From the NCBI GenBank assembly GCA_017354895.1, contig CP071497.1:558001-622000 (forward strand): a stretch of 64,000 nt of DNA, read 5' to 3'. The translations under genes were made by a program, and so were the position numbers. The notes under the pieces were generated by a model, which did not search any database, was not told the DNA's origin, and saw only the letters and a list, made by a program, of their open reading frames with translations. Position 1 is the stretch's first letter. Every line of letters begins with the position of its first letter. Below are positions 21,682 to 32,998 of the stretch, piece by piece. The stretch is from Podospora comata (lineage: Eukaryota > Ascomycota > Sordariomycetes > Sordariales > Podosporaceae).

Positions 21682-23460
21682 TCACGACGTTGAGGACATG
21701 CTGCCAACACTATCACGTGGGTCTTCATCGCTGAAAGTTGTCTCCAGCGTGGACATGGACGATTTCGGCGAGGTTGGCCCACTCGTGGGTGTGCCTTTTG
21801 GCTTGAAAAACTTCGGAGTCTCGGGGACCGGTTCGACATGTCTGAAAAGATAAAACGGATCATCCTGGGCTGTCATAAAGATCGCTTCCAATCTGCTGTG
21901 TACCTCTTGTGCTTCAGCCCGCTCAGAGGGATTAGTTCGGAGAAGACATTCCTCGATTAGTCTGATCAAGTCGGCCAGGGCTGTACTTCCCGCACAGCGT
22001 GGATCCGTTCGGATGTGCCTGATGGCCTTCAAGACCTTTGAGTGGATTTCGATTGCCCCCTTCGAGCGCTCAGTGAAGAAGTTGCCTGGCGCGGTGGTGG
22101 GATTCTTGTGCCAGCTAGTTCGCCTCTTGTCTCTGAACGTTTCAACAGCCTCAAAGCCATAGATCAGCCAGACTGTGAACTCGAGGAACATGCAACCAAG
22201 AGACCACATATCATATCGCCGTGATCTTGGTTTCCTTTGTCGCCTGTCGGACTCAGCCTCTGGCGCTTCGTATAGCACTGTTACTTCGGTTGTGTTCGTG
22301 CCACCTGCCCTACTGATTGTTGCCTTGTCATGATGGCTCGATATTCCGAGGTCTGCCAGTACTAGTGTTCCCAGAGGCTTCCGACTGCCAGCTGAGGTAC
22401 TTCTGAAATGGAGAACATTCTGCGGTTTGATGTCTCCATGACGGATATTCTCGACATGTAGAAGTTTAACCGCATCAACAATGCCAAGAATCTGCCCTAA
22501 TGCCCACAAGAATAGGTCCTTGGTTCGTGGCATTCCATCAGCATCCGTCCAAAACTGTCGCAGGTCCCCCCCATCGGCCCAGGGAAACATGAAGTAGAAA
22601 ACTGGATCATTTTCACATCTGGCGACTGAGCGCTTTTCACAGCTGGCGAGGAACTTGATCAAGTGGTCGTGGTTAAAGTCTTGAATCCGCTCCAGGTTCT
22701 CCTTCTCTTTTTCGAAGCAGGTTTTATCCGCCACCTCTTTGACAGCAATCTCATTGTAGTCCTGTTAGCCATGGAAGTTTGTTAGTAGATATTAAACAAT
22801 AGGCAGTCAACAAGGGTACGCCGCTGTCAACGTTGGTAACATAGCCTCAAACAGTAACGTACGTACTGCAAACTCCTTCGTGCGATGGCTCGGCTCCAGT
22901 GTCACACGGTATACCACCACGCGATGGTAACCACCATCATCTACCTTGATATATGCAATCCCACGCTGAGCCTTATTTTGCCTGTCCGGAAGGAATGAAA
23001 GTGGGCAGCGGCTGTGAAGCAGAATGTTCTCTCCAATGGTGCTGAACACGGGCGCGAGAACCACCCATTGAGTGTCAAGAAAGCTTTGTATTCTTGGTTT
23101 CGGCCACTTGTTGAAAGTTACGAATTTTTGCTTTGTGGCGACGGAAAACACAAGGCCGTCAGACCCCAGTTCGAAAGGAAGATGATCATCGGTAACTTGG
23201 TCGACGCTGATGAGTTTTCGTATCATTTCTGGCTCGCCGCCTACGAGGACAAGGACGGCAAAAATTCTGATGGCATTAAGTAGAATCTGATTGGGAACGT
23301 CGTCGGACCAGAAGATTGTGTGAATCCATGGTCGAGCAGAAATGACAGTTCGAACTGCTCCCTCAGTGATGGTACGTTCCAAGGTACTTCTTGGCAGGAA
23401 TTTCGTTTCGCTGACGGGACACGTGATCTGAGCTGCATATAGGTGGTCGTAGAGTGACAT
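21682..23460 (-). CDS. Protein-kinase-like protein, head-to-head partner of the kinase-HET gene
   Basis: Two exons on the minus strand, 23460-22867 and 22761-21682, with a 105-nt intron whose donor is GTACGT; 557 residues. The intron joins the N-terminal domain to the beta3 motif NEIAVKEV (Lys 206). Kinase motifs: FPWADGGDLRQFW hinge region, catalytic loop HGDIKPQN (Asp 308, Asn 313) with Gly in place of the usual Arg, DLG (335-337) in place of DFG, and YEAPE. All residues needed for ATP and metal binding are present, so it is probably active. The N-terminal 190 residues have no named domain but align with those of the neighbouring kinase-HET protein. The C-terminus is Ser/Pro-rich. The shared upstream region suggests joint control with the kinase-HET gene. 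Role inferred: signalling in non-self recognition or stress. Confidence 0.86.
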
Positions 23461-24477
23461 CCTGACAGTTGACGTGTGATCTCGCGCTTATCTTATCAAA
23501 ACGAGTATCCAGGTGTAAAGTTTCGAGGTTTCATGGGTTGTATGGGTGATATCTTCTGTGAGGAAGGGGGGTCTGGGTAAAAAAGCACAGATTTCAGGGA
23601 CCGTTGGGTCATTTGAAGGTTTCTGGGCCGGGATTGACAGCTTCCGCAGATCAGGAACAGCTTTACACGCGGCTTGCACCAAAAAGTTGACAATGGTCCG
23701 CAATGGTTCGCCGATGGGAAGGTGTGGGAGCTTGGACGCCTGCTCTCCGAGTTACCACACCACCTACCCCTGTCCCTGAGTATGCGCGACCAAGTGGCTG
23801 AGGATTATCAAGCATGAGTACCAACCTGTGACCCTGGCCGGTTGGTGAAAGCAACCAATGGGCTGCGATGTCGATAACACCCTCACTCCCTCACGCTGCC
23901 TGACTGACCAAGGCCATGCCTCAGCCACCGTCCAGATCACGTCTTCGAAGCACCTTTGCATATCCCACAATTGGCTGCACTCTATGCGGGACAAGCTTTC
24001 CATCACATCACATGCAGTATGGAAGAGGGACGACCAATGGTAGCTTCGCCCAGCCAATCTCAACAGCACCCAGGCGGGCTACGAGGGAGATCATAGATAG
24101 CCGGTGATGGGGTTGTGCAGAAGCCCGCATTTCCCAAGCTCCTTGAGTTATGCTGAGTTTGCTCTACATATGCAAGGTATGTAGGGAGAGGGAGGGTTGG
24201 TGGGCTTGACCCACTCCAGAAATCAGGCATGGATGTGAAGGGTGAGCCAGACAGCATGCCAGAGCCCCGCCCGCACCTGCCGGTCGACTGAAGCCCAACC
24301 CGAGTTGGACTTGGGACCTGATGCTTTTCTTCCAGCATTAATACACTGCTAGGAGCTGCCTTTTCCCCATCGTGTAGCATATGCCAGGCTCATCACAACT
24401 TGCGCGGAGTCTCTCCATTCTTTTACCTCACACCGTTTGACGAGACTAAGGTACTTTGTTTACCTACCTTTTAGTCC
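23461..24477. promoter_or_regulatory. Shared intergenic region of the divergent kinase genes
   Basis: One kilobase between the start codons of two divergent, related kinase genes, hence a likely bidirectional promoter. No coding frame is convincing. CCCACAATTGG and a CT-rich tract near 24410 lie on the side of the plus-strand gene. Specific factor sites cannot be named. Confidence 0.5.
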
Positions 24478-27400
24478 ATGACGTGTTGCGTCATGGTGAA
24501 TAAAGACAGCTGGAAACGAAAGTTTTACCGTCATGTTGCGAGGAGTTTCCAACAAGACGAACAGCAGAATCCCTCCGATCAACTGCAAAAGCTCCGCAAC
24601 CAGATCTTTGAGCTTCTGACTAAAAGCGGCCTCGAGGATCGAAAATTTTTCCCCGCGGAGAAACTAAGCGAACTCGTTACCCCTGATGGAATTCGTTCAA
24701 TGTTGCCATCAAAGGCGTCAGAAGGGCTGGTTCGATATGTTTGCCAGCGCGCCAGCAGGGTTTTCATGATACTGGTGGCTACGGGCCAGGCATTTGGCCG
24801 TAACGGTGACGATATGCTCAAGATCCTGAAGTCTTGTCGAGATCACGATATGAGCGACAGATTGCTACCAGTCGCGATTGAGGACATGGGTTGCGTGGGA
24901 GCGGCTGGGGCAAGACAGTGTCATCCACGCCATGACCAACGCCTTAATGTTTTTCACGCGAAAATCTGGACCAACATCAAACACGATTTCATCAGCCACC
25001 AACCCTCGTTTACGTCTCCGGTCTTCGCAGAGGCAAAATTCAGTTGGAATGTTTCTCCGCTGAGCGTTTTACCTTTTACACTTGGGACAAGTCGTCACAA
25101 GGCGGGTCATTTCAGCGAAGTGTACGAAGCCATTCTCCACCCCAGTCACTACAACAGCAATCTGGGAAGTAGCTCAGCTGTAAGAAGACCAGTGTTCCAG
25201 GATTTGTGACTCCATTCATTTTGCTGACACTTCAACAACAGGGAACTAGCAAGGGGTTGAGAGTGGCGATGAAGAAGCTGAAGCTTCTGGCTGATGTGGA
25301 CTATGATCTTGAACAAGCCTGGCGTAATGAGGTCTCGGCCTTGGAGCAGATCAGCAGGGTTAGCCACAGGCACTTGATCAAGCCTATTGCAGCCATTGAG
25401 CACGGGAAGAATCGTTATATCATGTTTGAGTGGGCTGATGGTGGAAGCCTCCGTGATCTGTGGTATGCGAAACCCGGTAAAGCGGATAACCTTGACAAAG
25501 ACCGAGTGATGTGTGTATTGGAGGAGTTACTCGGTCTCGCGGGTGCGGTTTCAAAACTCCATAACACGAATACCAGGACCAGAACAGCGAGAGTCAGCCA
25601 AGCAGTGGATGCCGATACCGAGAATGGAGCAGCCGGGCCCTCCCGAGCAGTCCGCCTCAGTGCTTCTGGTAGTGCGACGGCAGATGATCAGGTCAGGTCA
25701 CGCCAAAAGAGATCGTCAGCAATGAGCTCCAAGACTTCATTAACTCTCGAAGTACCCCAGTTGCGGCTTCCACCCGAGAATACCGTCGATGTCAAAGGGA
25801 ATCGAAATTCACTGGTGTCTGATTCACGCAAGGTGCTTCGTTTTGAATCTGATAGCTCCGTCAGCAATGACAATGAAGGTGGGGATGACGGCCGTGAGGA
25901 GCATTGGCGTCACGGGGATCTGAAACCTGACAACATACTTTGCTTCAAAGACGCTGATAAAAAGCGATGGCTCGGGACGCTGAAGGTCGCTGATCTTGGG
26001 CTAGCCAAGCGCCACATGTTCGAGACCGAGCGACGAAAGGAACAAACAAAACAAACATATACAACACTCCAGTACGAAGGTCCGGAGACTCTTGTCAATG
26101 CCCACTTTCCCAGATCGAGGCGCTTTGACATCTGGTCGATAGGTTGTGTTATCTTGGAGTTTGTCATCTTCCTCTTATATGGCAAAGACGGTTTGGACAT
26201 GTTCAACAACGAAAAGTTTCACCCTTCATTCGACAACAAGACCGAGACATTGTATTTCAGTGTTCATGAAGGAGTGGCCGAAGTGAACAGTATTGCAATT
26301 CACTGGATTAACCAAATTCTTCAGGACGCGGAGTGCAAGGATCGTAGGAGCGCAATTGGGGATCTTGTGATGCTTGTTCAAGAAAGACTTCTTGTTGTGG
26401 ACGTGCCAAGGCGCGGCATGACCGAGGACCAAATCAAGAATTGCCGCGCTGATGCACAGGAACTGGAGCAGCGTCTGAGAAGAATATGGAACAGGGCATT
26501 AAACCAGAAAAAAGGCGATTATCTCTGTCGCTTCATCAACCGAGCCGAGATGGCAGGCCCTAAGCCGAGTGAAAGAATCAAGAAGCGCAACCCATCCAGG
26601 ACAAGCGGTCAAACCCTGGGCGCGGAACTACGGCAAACAGCACAGAATCTTGTACCGTTTCCTTCCACTGGCACTGCTATGAAAAATACCGCTGATAGGT
26701 CTCAGGAGGTACGTGCTGGGACTCAAATTCTAGCACTCAAGATCCGATGATTGGACCTGGCTGACAATCGCTTCCATTAATACCTTGTTTGACAAATAGA
26801 CTGTGAGTCGCCCTGATCTAATGTACACACCGACATTTTAGGACATGGTGTTTACTGACTTCTTAATACAGTATGTCAGTCCATGATATCTCTTGGCAAT
26901 GGCAGATGACACTTGCTAATCCGACGCAATTTTTAGAAAGTAAGTCAGAACCACCCAGAGTAGTTCCCTGCTCAAAGTGAATGTCATGGTTGTTTCCATA
27001 AATTCTAAGTGTCCTCTTAGCATGTGAGTAGTGCTTGGAATCAGCCCACAGTTATCTTCTTTTGGCATTAATCAAGGTCTCACATAATACACCCTAGGTT
27101 GTATGTCACCTATTCATACGCACCTTCAACCGAATGGGAATGAATTTGCCTGCTGACACGAAGCATGTCATCGAATTGTAGCCCGTGAGTTTCTACCTAC
27201 CTACCTTTATTTTACTATTTTCCGAGGGTGAATTTAAGGTACTAAAACTTGGTAGTTGGACAAAATCTGGACATTTCATGTTGACAACGGTTGTGCCACT
27301 GACATGCTGACGGCCGCGGGCCTCGACTCAACTCTCATTCCCAGTTCTCAAGGCAGTAAGAATCTTTGCCAGTATTGTTCCAAGCTTGACCTTCTTGGTG

Positions 27401-29308
27401 GACTCGGACGAATCCTTTGGCGGGATACTTTTTCTCAGCTACACCATACCTCTCTAACATGCCATCTTCACTGGATTCTCTTCAAAGCCTGCACTAGTGC
27501 TGGTAGATCATTCAGTCAAACCGACATCATTGAGATACAGAGGCGTGGAACACATCTCTATGTCAGAGGAGAATCATCGCCTATCTTGTCAATCTGCCAG
27601 ACGCCATTGTCAGGTAAGTAACGATATGAGAGCCCTCAAAGCGCTGGATGCGCTAAGGCCAATGATTTACTAATTGCTCTGCACACAGCTACCTTAGAAG
27701 CAGAAAACAGAGGGTTGGCTGATGTTCAAGTCGGGCTTCCTGTCCTACCCGAGATTGAAACTGTTCCTTATTTTGCGTTGCTTAATCAATGGCTCCAGCA
27801 ATGCGATAAAAGCCATCCCCAATGCCTTCGGGAGCCCTCGACAGCCTTGAAGAGACCACCAACCCGGCTGATTGATGTATCATTTTCCACGGTACGTCTC
27901 GTTGTGACTACGGACTTGACAAGCGAACAACTAAGTGATCTGCGCTATTTCGCCCTATCCCACCCATGGGGCAGTAGCTTAGAGAATACGCATTTCTGCA
28001 CCACTGCAGTTAATGTGCAGTCGCGAATCAATTTCGGAATCGAAACTTCTGAGCTCCCGGATACCTTCCAGGATGCTGTCAGGGTGACACGGTCACTTCG
28101 TCTTCGATATCTTTGGATTGACAGCCTATGCATTATACAGGGGCCAGGCGGTGATTTTGAGAGGGAAGCAAAGCATATGGAAACAGTATTTAGCCAGGCA
28201 TACTGTGTGATTGCAGCTAGTCGTGCGACGGGCACCTCCAGCGGCTTCTTGTCCAAACGATCACCTCGGGAATTCGTCACCCTCGACGGCACTTCAGGAC
28301 AGAAACTATTTGTGTGCGAGGCCATTGACAATTTCCAGCAGGATGTTATCGATGGGCCGCTTAATAAGAGAGGATGGGTTCTCCAAGAACGAGCGTTGGC
28401 ACGACGAACCATCTACTTCACAGACACCCAGACGTATTGGGAATGTGGCGCTGGGGTTCATTGCGAGACGTTGACGAAAATGACCAAGTACGTCGATTGT
28501 GAACTTCCCCCGCCCATCACGGTCTGACACAAACAACAACAGCCGTCAAGCTTCATTCCTAGGTGATCCAAACTTCCCCCAGGTAGCGATCAAGTCCACC
28601 AGAGGCGACAAGATACAGCTTTACGAGTCATTATACCAAATGTATTCTCGTCTTCAGTTTACAAAGACCTCTGACCGGCCAATTGCAATTGCGGGTCTAG
28701 AACAGCGACTGGTGGGCGCATTCAATACTCATGGAGGCTACGGCGTGTTTGATCGCCCTTTCTTTGGACGGAGTCTTCTTTGGAAAAGGGACGAGAGTGT
28801 TAGCCTTGCCATGACCAGAATTCAGTTTCCCCCTGAACAGGCCTACCAGGTGCCGAGTTGGTCATGGATGGCTTATGACGGTGCTATCACCTTTATGGAC
28901 CTACCTTTCGATGGGATCGATTGGCTCTATGGTGAGGAAGGGGTCATACCACCTTGGCGACCAACCCCTTCTACCGGCAGCGCATCTTGGCACACAGGCA
29001 ACGCGGATGAGCATACTTACCTCACGGCCAGAGTCAGGGGTTTCTCGAACACAATTAAGGACGCAAGCGAGATCATCTATGACGCAGGGTCTCAACTACC
29101 TACTCAGGACACAAAGAACACAAAGTGTGTCGTCGTTGGCAAACAGAAGTCAGGCTCTGGAGGTCGTAACGTGTATCACTATGTCCTTATTGTAGTGCCA
29201 AAGAGGCGTGATGGGCTGGAGATCGGATATGAAAGGGTCGGCGTCGGGTCTTTACCGGGGAATTGCATCAACCACGATGGACAGGACAACAGGACCCGCA
29301 TTTTTTGA
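24478..29308 (+). CDS. Kinase-HET fusion protein with a microexon-split linker
   Basis: Eleven exons are proposed: 24478-25179, 25242-26708, six 3-nt exons (26800, 26872, 26937, 27021, 27098, 27182), 27256-27613, 27689-28487 and 28543-29308, giving 1369 residues. The N-terminal domain (to about 230) is shared with the divergent kinase. Kinase motifs: VAMKKLK (Lys 245), FEWADGGSLRDLW, HGDLKPDN (Asp 460), DLG (485-487), YEGPE. About 115 Ser/Arg-rich residues are inserted between the helix before the catalytic loop and HGD. After the microexons come LDKIWTF, a C-x-x-C motif (767, 770), and a HET domain: YFALSHPWG (935-943), LWIDSLCIIQ (990-999), RGWVLQER (1076-1083). HET domains trigger cell death in vegetative incompatibility; fusion to a kinase suggests the kinase is the sensor or switch (inference). 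Every join keeps frame, and HET motifs are complete, so the gene looks functional. Confidence 0.82.
26709..27255 (+). other. Ladder of seven introns separated by six single-codon exons
   Basis: Introns at 26709-26799, 26803-26871, 26875-26936, 26940-27020, 27024-27097, 27101-27181 and 27185-27255 (91, 69, 62, 81, 74, 81 and 71 nt). Between them lie ACT, TAT, AAA, CAT, GTT and CCC, reading Thr-Tyr-Lys-His-Val-Pro in phase 0. Donors are GTACGT, GTGAGT, GTCAGT, GTAAGT, GTGAGT, GTATGT and GTGAGT; only GTCAGT is weak. Branch-like CTGAC, CTAAT, CTAAG or CTAAA words precede most acceptors. Alternative: the whole 547-nt block is one intron, which also keeps frame. At 26871 the acceptor G is also the first base of a GTATGT donor, so nested removal is possible there. 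Confidence 0.6.
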
Positions 29309-31071
29309 GGGTTTGCATGGGCATTGGAAGGCATCACATATACAAGTGGTGGAAACACGGGTTATAGACAGATTTAGACAACAACATCCTTCATACTGCA
29401 ATACCACTACATGGAGTGGAACACCGAAGGCCCTATTCCTGACACTCCTGAAGAAATAGCTCCGTATTCCTTTCAAATACATGGTCCCACTATGAACAGG
29501 TGCGTTGACATTACTCTCACTGGCACACCAAGTCCACTGCTCACATTGAAAGGGTATCAGTACCTACTAGCCAAATCTTTTGGCTAACACCCAGGAAGAA
29601 AGCTCTGAACTGAAGCCCGAACATCTAGGATAAGGCCTCCATGTCGAACTGGCGCCTAGGCGTGTTATTTCATTGGATTGAAAGTACGCGAAAACCGGGA
29701 CGTGTAGAATATGACATGGCACTGCTCTTGGTGAGCTTTTGGGACCTGCGGCTGTAATAATCCTCCCATCTGTCAAACATGACTGTTTCAGAGCTTTCGA
29801 AAGCCTGCGGATACGCCTTCTAAAAGCACGATTGTCAAGCGTCAAAGACAACAATACCGGGTAATAGATGCCGCCCTTAGCTAACTGAGGTGTACATGGA
29901 CCCATTAGACCCTGGGAAGCTCCCGAACGTTCACAAACCCGCACTGCGAGGCCGGAAGGGCCATCCATAATGCTCCTTGCTGTAGGCCTCTCTTCAACCG
30001 TGGTAAACTGGTGAGCTGGAAGTGGATGGGTTGTGAAATCTCACAAAAGTTTGAGGAAGGCAGGCGGATGGACATGGCCAGCAAACACTGAGCACGGGTG
30101 CTTTTCGACGCCTGGAGAACAGGGTCGGAGGATCTTTCTATGTATTCTTGGGTGAGGCGGGCGCCAGGTGGATCGTGGCTAGGAGGTCTTGAGAGCACGT
30201 TCTGCTCAGCTTCGTGTTAGGCATTCTAGTGATCGAGGTCTAGGTGCTACTAGCCACAGATGTGTTGATGAAGATTTTGAGACGGTGCCCCAATAGTTCA
30301 CTTTGTAAAGTTGGAGCCAGACTCCGACGAGATACCTACTGAACTGTGGCTCTACTAACTACAAGGTCACACTGTATAAGAGCCGGCAACTTTATGCTTT
30401 CGGCATAGCCTTTTTTCTAGCATGCCTCAATGACAAGGCCTTCCAGCTTTCCACTGTTCTGCTTCCTTCCACGTTCAAGCTCTTCATCAATAACAGGTGG
30501 CAAACAGGTACGCAGTAAAATCGCTGGCAGAATTGCATCAAGGACGTTGCACAAGCCCGGCATATAATATTAAGTAGAGAGGGAGGCAAAAATGAAGCAA
30601 CTTGCTTCTCTGGGTGTTCATGTCAAGCTCCCCCTCCCATAACATCATAGACGTCTCTTCATGGTTTGATTCGGCCCATTCAACACGAATCCGAAGGGCT
30701 TTTGCCAAGAACATGAACCGCTCAAGGACCTTGCGCAGCTTCGGTACCCCCCACTCACCGCCGTCCCGCCCAGTTTCTAGCACCGAAAATGCCTGTGTGC
30801 CAGCCAAGAATGACCACTAAAAGCAGCTTACAATACCAAGCAAAAGCCAAGAAGACCATTGATACCCCTTCCCGCTACTCCCAACCACCTCCAGTTGAGA
30901 GTCAAATGTAGTCTACCGGCTTCCGTGGGAGAGAAGCAACCGCCGGCCGCCTGGTTGTTGGACCAAGATTCTAGGTTTCACCCGGGACCGCACTCGGTGC
31001 AGCGGCGGTGAGTTAACAACACGCATCTCAGCATGTTGTGCTGGCCACGCCAGGACCGCTTGCTCGAGTTT
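29309..31071. other. Gene-poor region after the kinase-HET gene
   Basis: No supported gene. Short ORFs on both strands lack recognisable motifs. Confidence 0.45.
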
Positions 31072-31581
31072 TCAAGCAGCAGACATCCGGCGCGACCACG
31101 AGCGTCCCAGGCGCGTGAACAGAGGGACCCTGGTGGGGCTCCTCTTGGACATTTTGAGGTCGTCAATGCTTGTCAGTGACAGGCTCCGTCTCTTGTCCGC
31201 GTCTTCTGTCTGCAGCTCTGTCACCGTCGGCGACTGCCTTTTTCTTATGGACGACCACTGCCTAGTGGTCACTGGGGACGATGACGGCACGGGAACCTGC
31301 CGCGTTTCTAACTTCGGCTGGGATAGGACAGTCGACAGCGACGGTTGCTCATCGCTTTGGGTGCTCTCCTTGGTCTCGATCTTGTCCAAGGGGTCCACCT
31401 CGCTGAGAGGGCGAGCCTGGGCAGTGTCGGATTCCCGCCCGTTGATGGGGCCGACGGTGGAGTTTTCAACTGTGCTGCGCATAAAGGTAAACGGGAATTC
31501 CACCGCGTTTCCGACTGGAACAGAATAGTTAGTTGCGTCGGGAGCGGTGTAAACTGGAGAGTGGAGATCAACAACGAACAT
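31072..31581 (-). CDS. Hypothetical protein, doubtful
   Basis: An open frame of 169 residues with an ATG start, MFVVDLHSPVYTAPDATNYS. It is Ser/Thr-rich and basic toward the end (KRSPTRVPLFTRLGRSWSRR). No domain is recognised and no intron is needed. The antisense strand of the same stretch is also open for 137 codons, which weakens the case. It lies in a gene-poor, repeat-affected stretch. It could be a small real gene or chance. Confidence 0.3.
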   Translation of the reverse strand: MFVVDLHSPVYTAPDATNYSVPVGNAVEFPFTFMRSTVENSTVGPINGRESDTAQARPLSEVDPLDKIETKESTQSDEQPSLSTVLSQPKLETRQVPVPSSSPVTTRQWSSIRKRQSPTVTELQTEDADKRRSLSLTSIDDLKMSKRSPTRVPLFTRLGRSWSRRMSAA

Positions 31582-32529
31582 ACTGTAGGTGGCCTATAAG
31601 TGGGCGTCAACGGTGTATTTAAAGAATTCGCTGCTGACTGGGTTAAGGTTGTTTTAGTGAAGCTATCCGACTACCTACTGCTTCGCTAGCTTAACAACTT
31701 CTGACTTCTTTCCGGGTATAAGTAGCGAAGTATCTTTGCTGGCTGCATAGTTTAGGACAAACTAGCGTCGAGAGTGTTCGGCAGCAGTCAGGGCTTTTAT
31801 AATGTTGAGTTGCTCTAAATCCGTCGGCGCTGACTGGCGTCTCCGCTCCTTGATGGCCGCGTTTGCTGCTTCTGATGTTATATTCTCCTTTCTGGGGGGC
31901 TAAGGGCGTTATACTTGGACAAAAGATCGTGTTAGGGAGGTTTTTTATAAGGAAACTTTAATTGTCGTTGGGCATCGAGGGTCAGGTCATGTATCTAAGT
32001 GTAGACTGCTAGTCTGATTAAAACGTCTGCTGTTTGTCGAGTGGTTTTTATAGCTACTGGGGAGAGTAAGACGATCGGGATGGGATAATAGGATTTAAAT
32101 GGTTCGATGGAAGGCGAGGTTGACTTCGATCCGTTGGTAGTTTGGCGTGAACCAAGTGGGGCGTGTCCTCTTTAAGTAGTCGTAGATCAGTGCCTTTTGG
32201 TGTCATCGGAAGAACGAAGGTTGGGCCGAGTCTGGACAATTCGACAATGGGGCTGCCGATGGCGGGCTGGTATCATCCGCGGCCGGGACGATCCCAGAGA
32301 CCCAACCGCACGGTACGAGGTAATCTTGCAGGGCATGTTATCAGCTTCTAACAAGCCCCCTTCGCTGTTCCGCTTGAATGTTGTACTGAGCTAACTTGGA
32401 CTAAGAAGTCAGGTTCTGGTTTAGACAACCGCCAAGGGATTGCCAAGGGTGTGGTGTGACTTGGCAAACGGCAGTCAGTTGAAGCGAGTGACACCGAGAG
32501 GACGGACGAGGATGTTTGCGGGGAAAGAA
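31582..32529. other. Gene-poor, probably decayed transposon sequence
   Basis: No intact frame. On the minus strand a short stretch reads NITSEAANAAIKERRRQSAP then TDLEQLNIIKALTAAEHSRR, which could belong to a transposase but is not recognised. It may extend the Mutator-like remnant to the right. Confidence 0.35.
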
Positions 32530-32998
32530 ACTGGGGAAGCTTCTGTCCATTTTCTGGACTTCGAAGCAGCCAAGTCGTTTTGATGTATCCGACCTCTTCG
32601 ATGTAGTGTAGAAGATACTGCTTCTCAAACTCTTCCACCCCCTTGCAGAATGTCTCCTCATCTGGCGATCTCATAATCGAAAGCTAGAACTTATAGAATT
32701 CGTTCCAGGCTTAAGTCTTTGGTGCTGGTGGGTGAAGGATGGCTGGCAATGACGAAGAACCGCTTTATTTGCATGCTATAAGCACAGCAGTGAGGCGGCA
32801 GGATCGATCACATATGTACGTGATCGTCTGTCTGCCACTCTTCTCCTTGGTTGACCTCCCAGTACTGAATGCGTAGCCCTTGGTCGCAGCCCAAGCGTTG
32901 ATTGACGCGAACAGGGCATCCCTCGATCCGTAATCGCGTTCCGGAGGGAGGCAGTCGTCAGCGAATGAAGCGACTGCTTCAGCCGAAAGTAGGCTCAT
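32530..32998 (-). mobile_element. Mutator-like (MULE) transposase remnant
   Basis: Two pieces on the minus strand look like parts of one fungal MULE transposase. The right piece (32998-32765) reads MSLLSAEAVASFADDCLPPE then RDALFASINAWAATKGYAFS and GRQTITYICDRSC, the FAR1-like zinc-binding opening of these transposases. The left piece (32674-32540) reads DEETFCKGVEEFEKQY and IKTTWL, like the helical part after the catalytic domain. The catalytic core between them is missing. No terminal inverted repeats were found. Confidence 0.55.

Noticed and set aside
26706-26750. Reading the kinase gene as ending at the TGA at 26748
   Set aside because: The last 14 codons follow a good GTACGT donor in phase 0, and HET coding sequence without its own convincing start continues in frame after the intron ladder. 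Kept only as an alternative.
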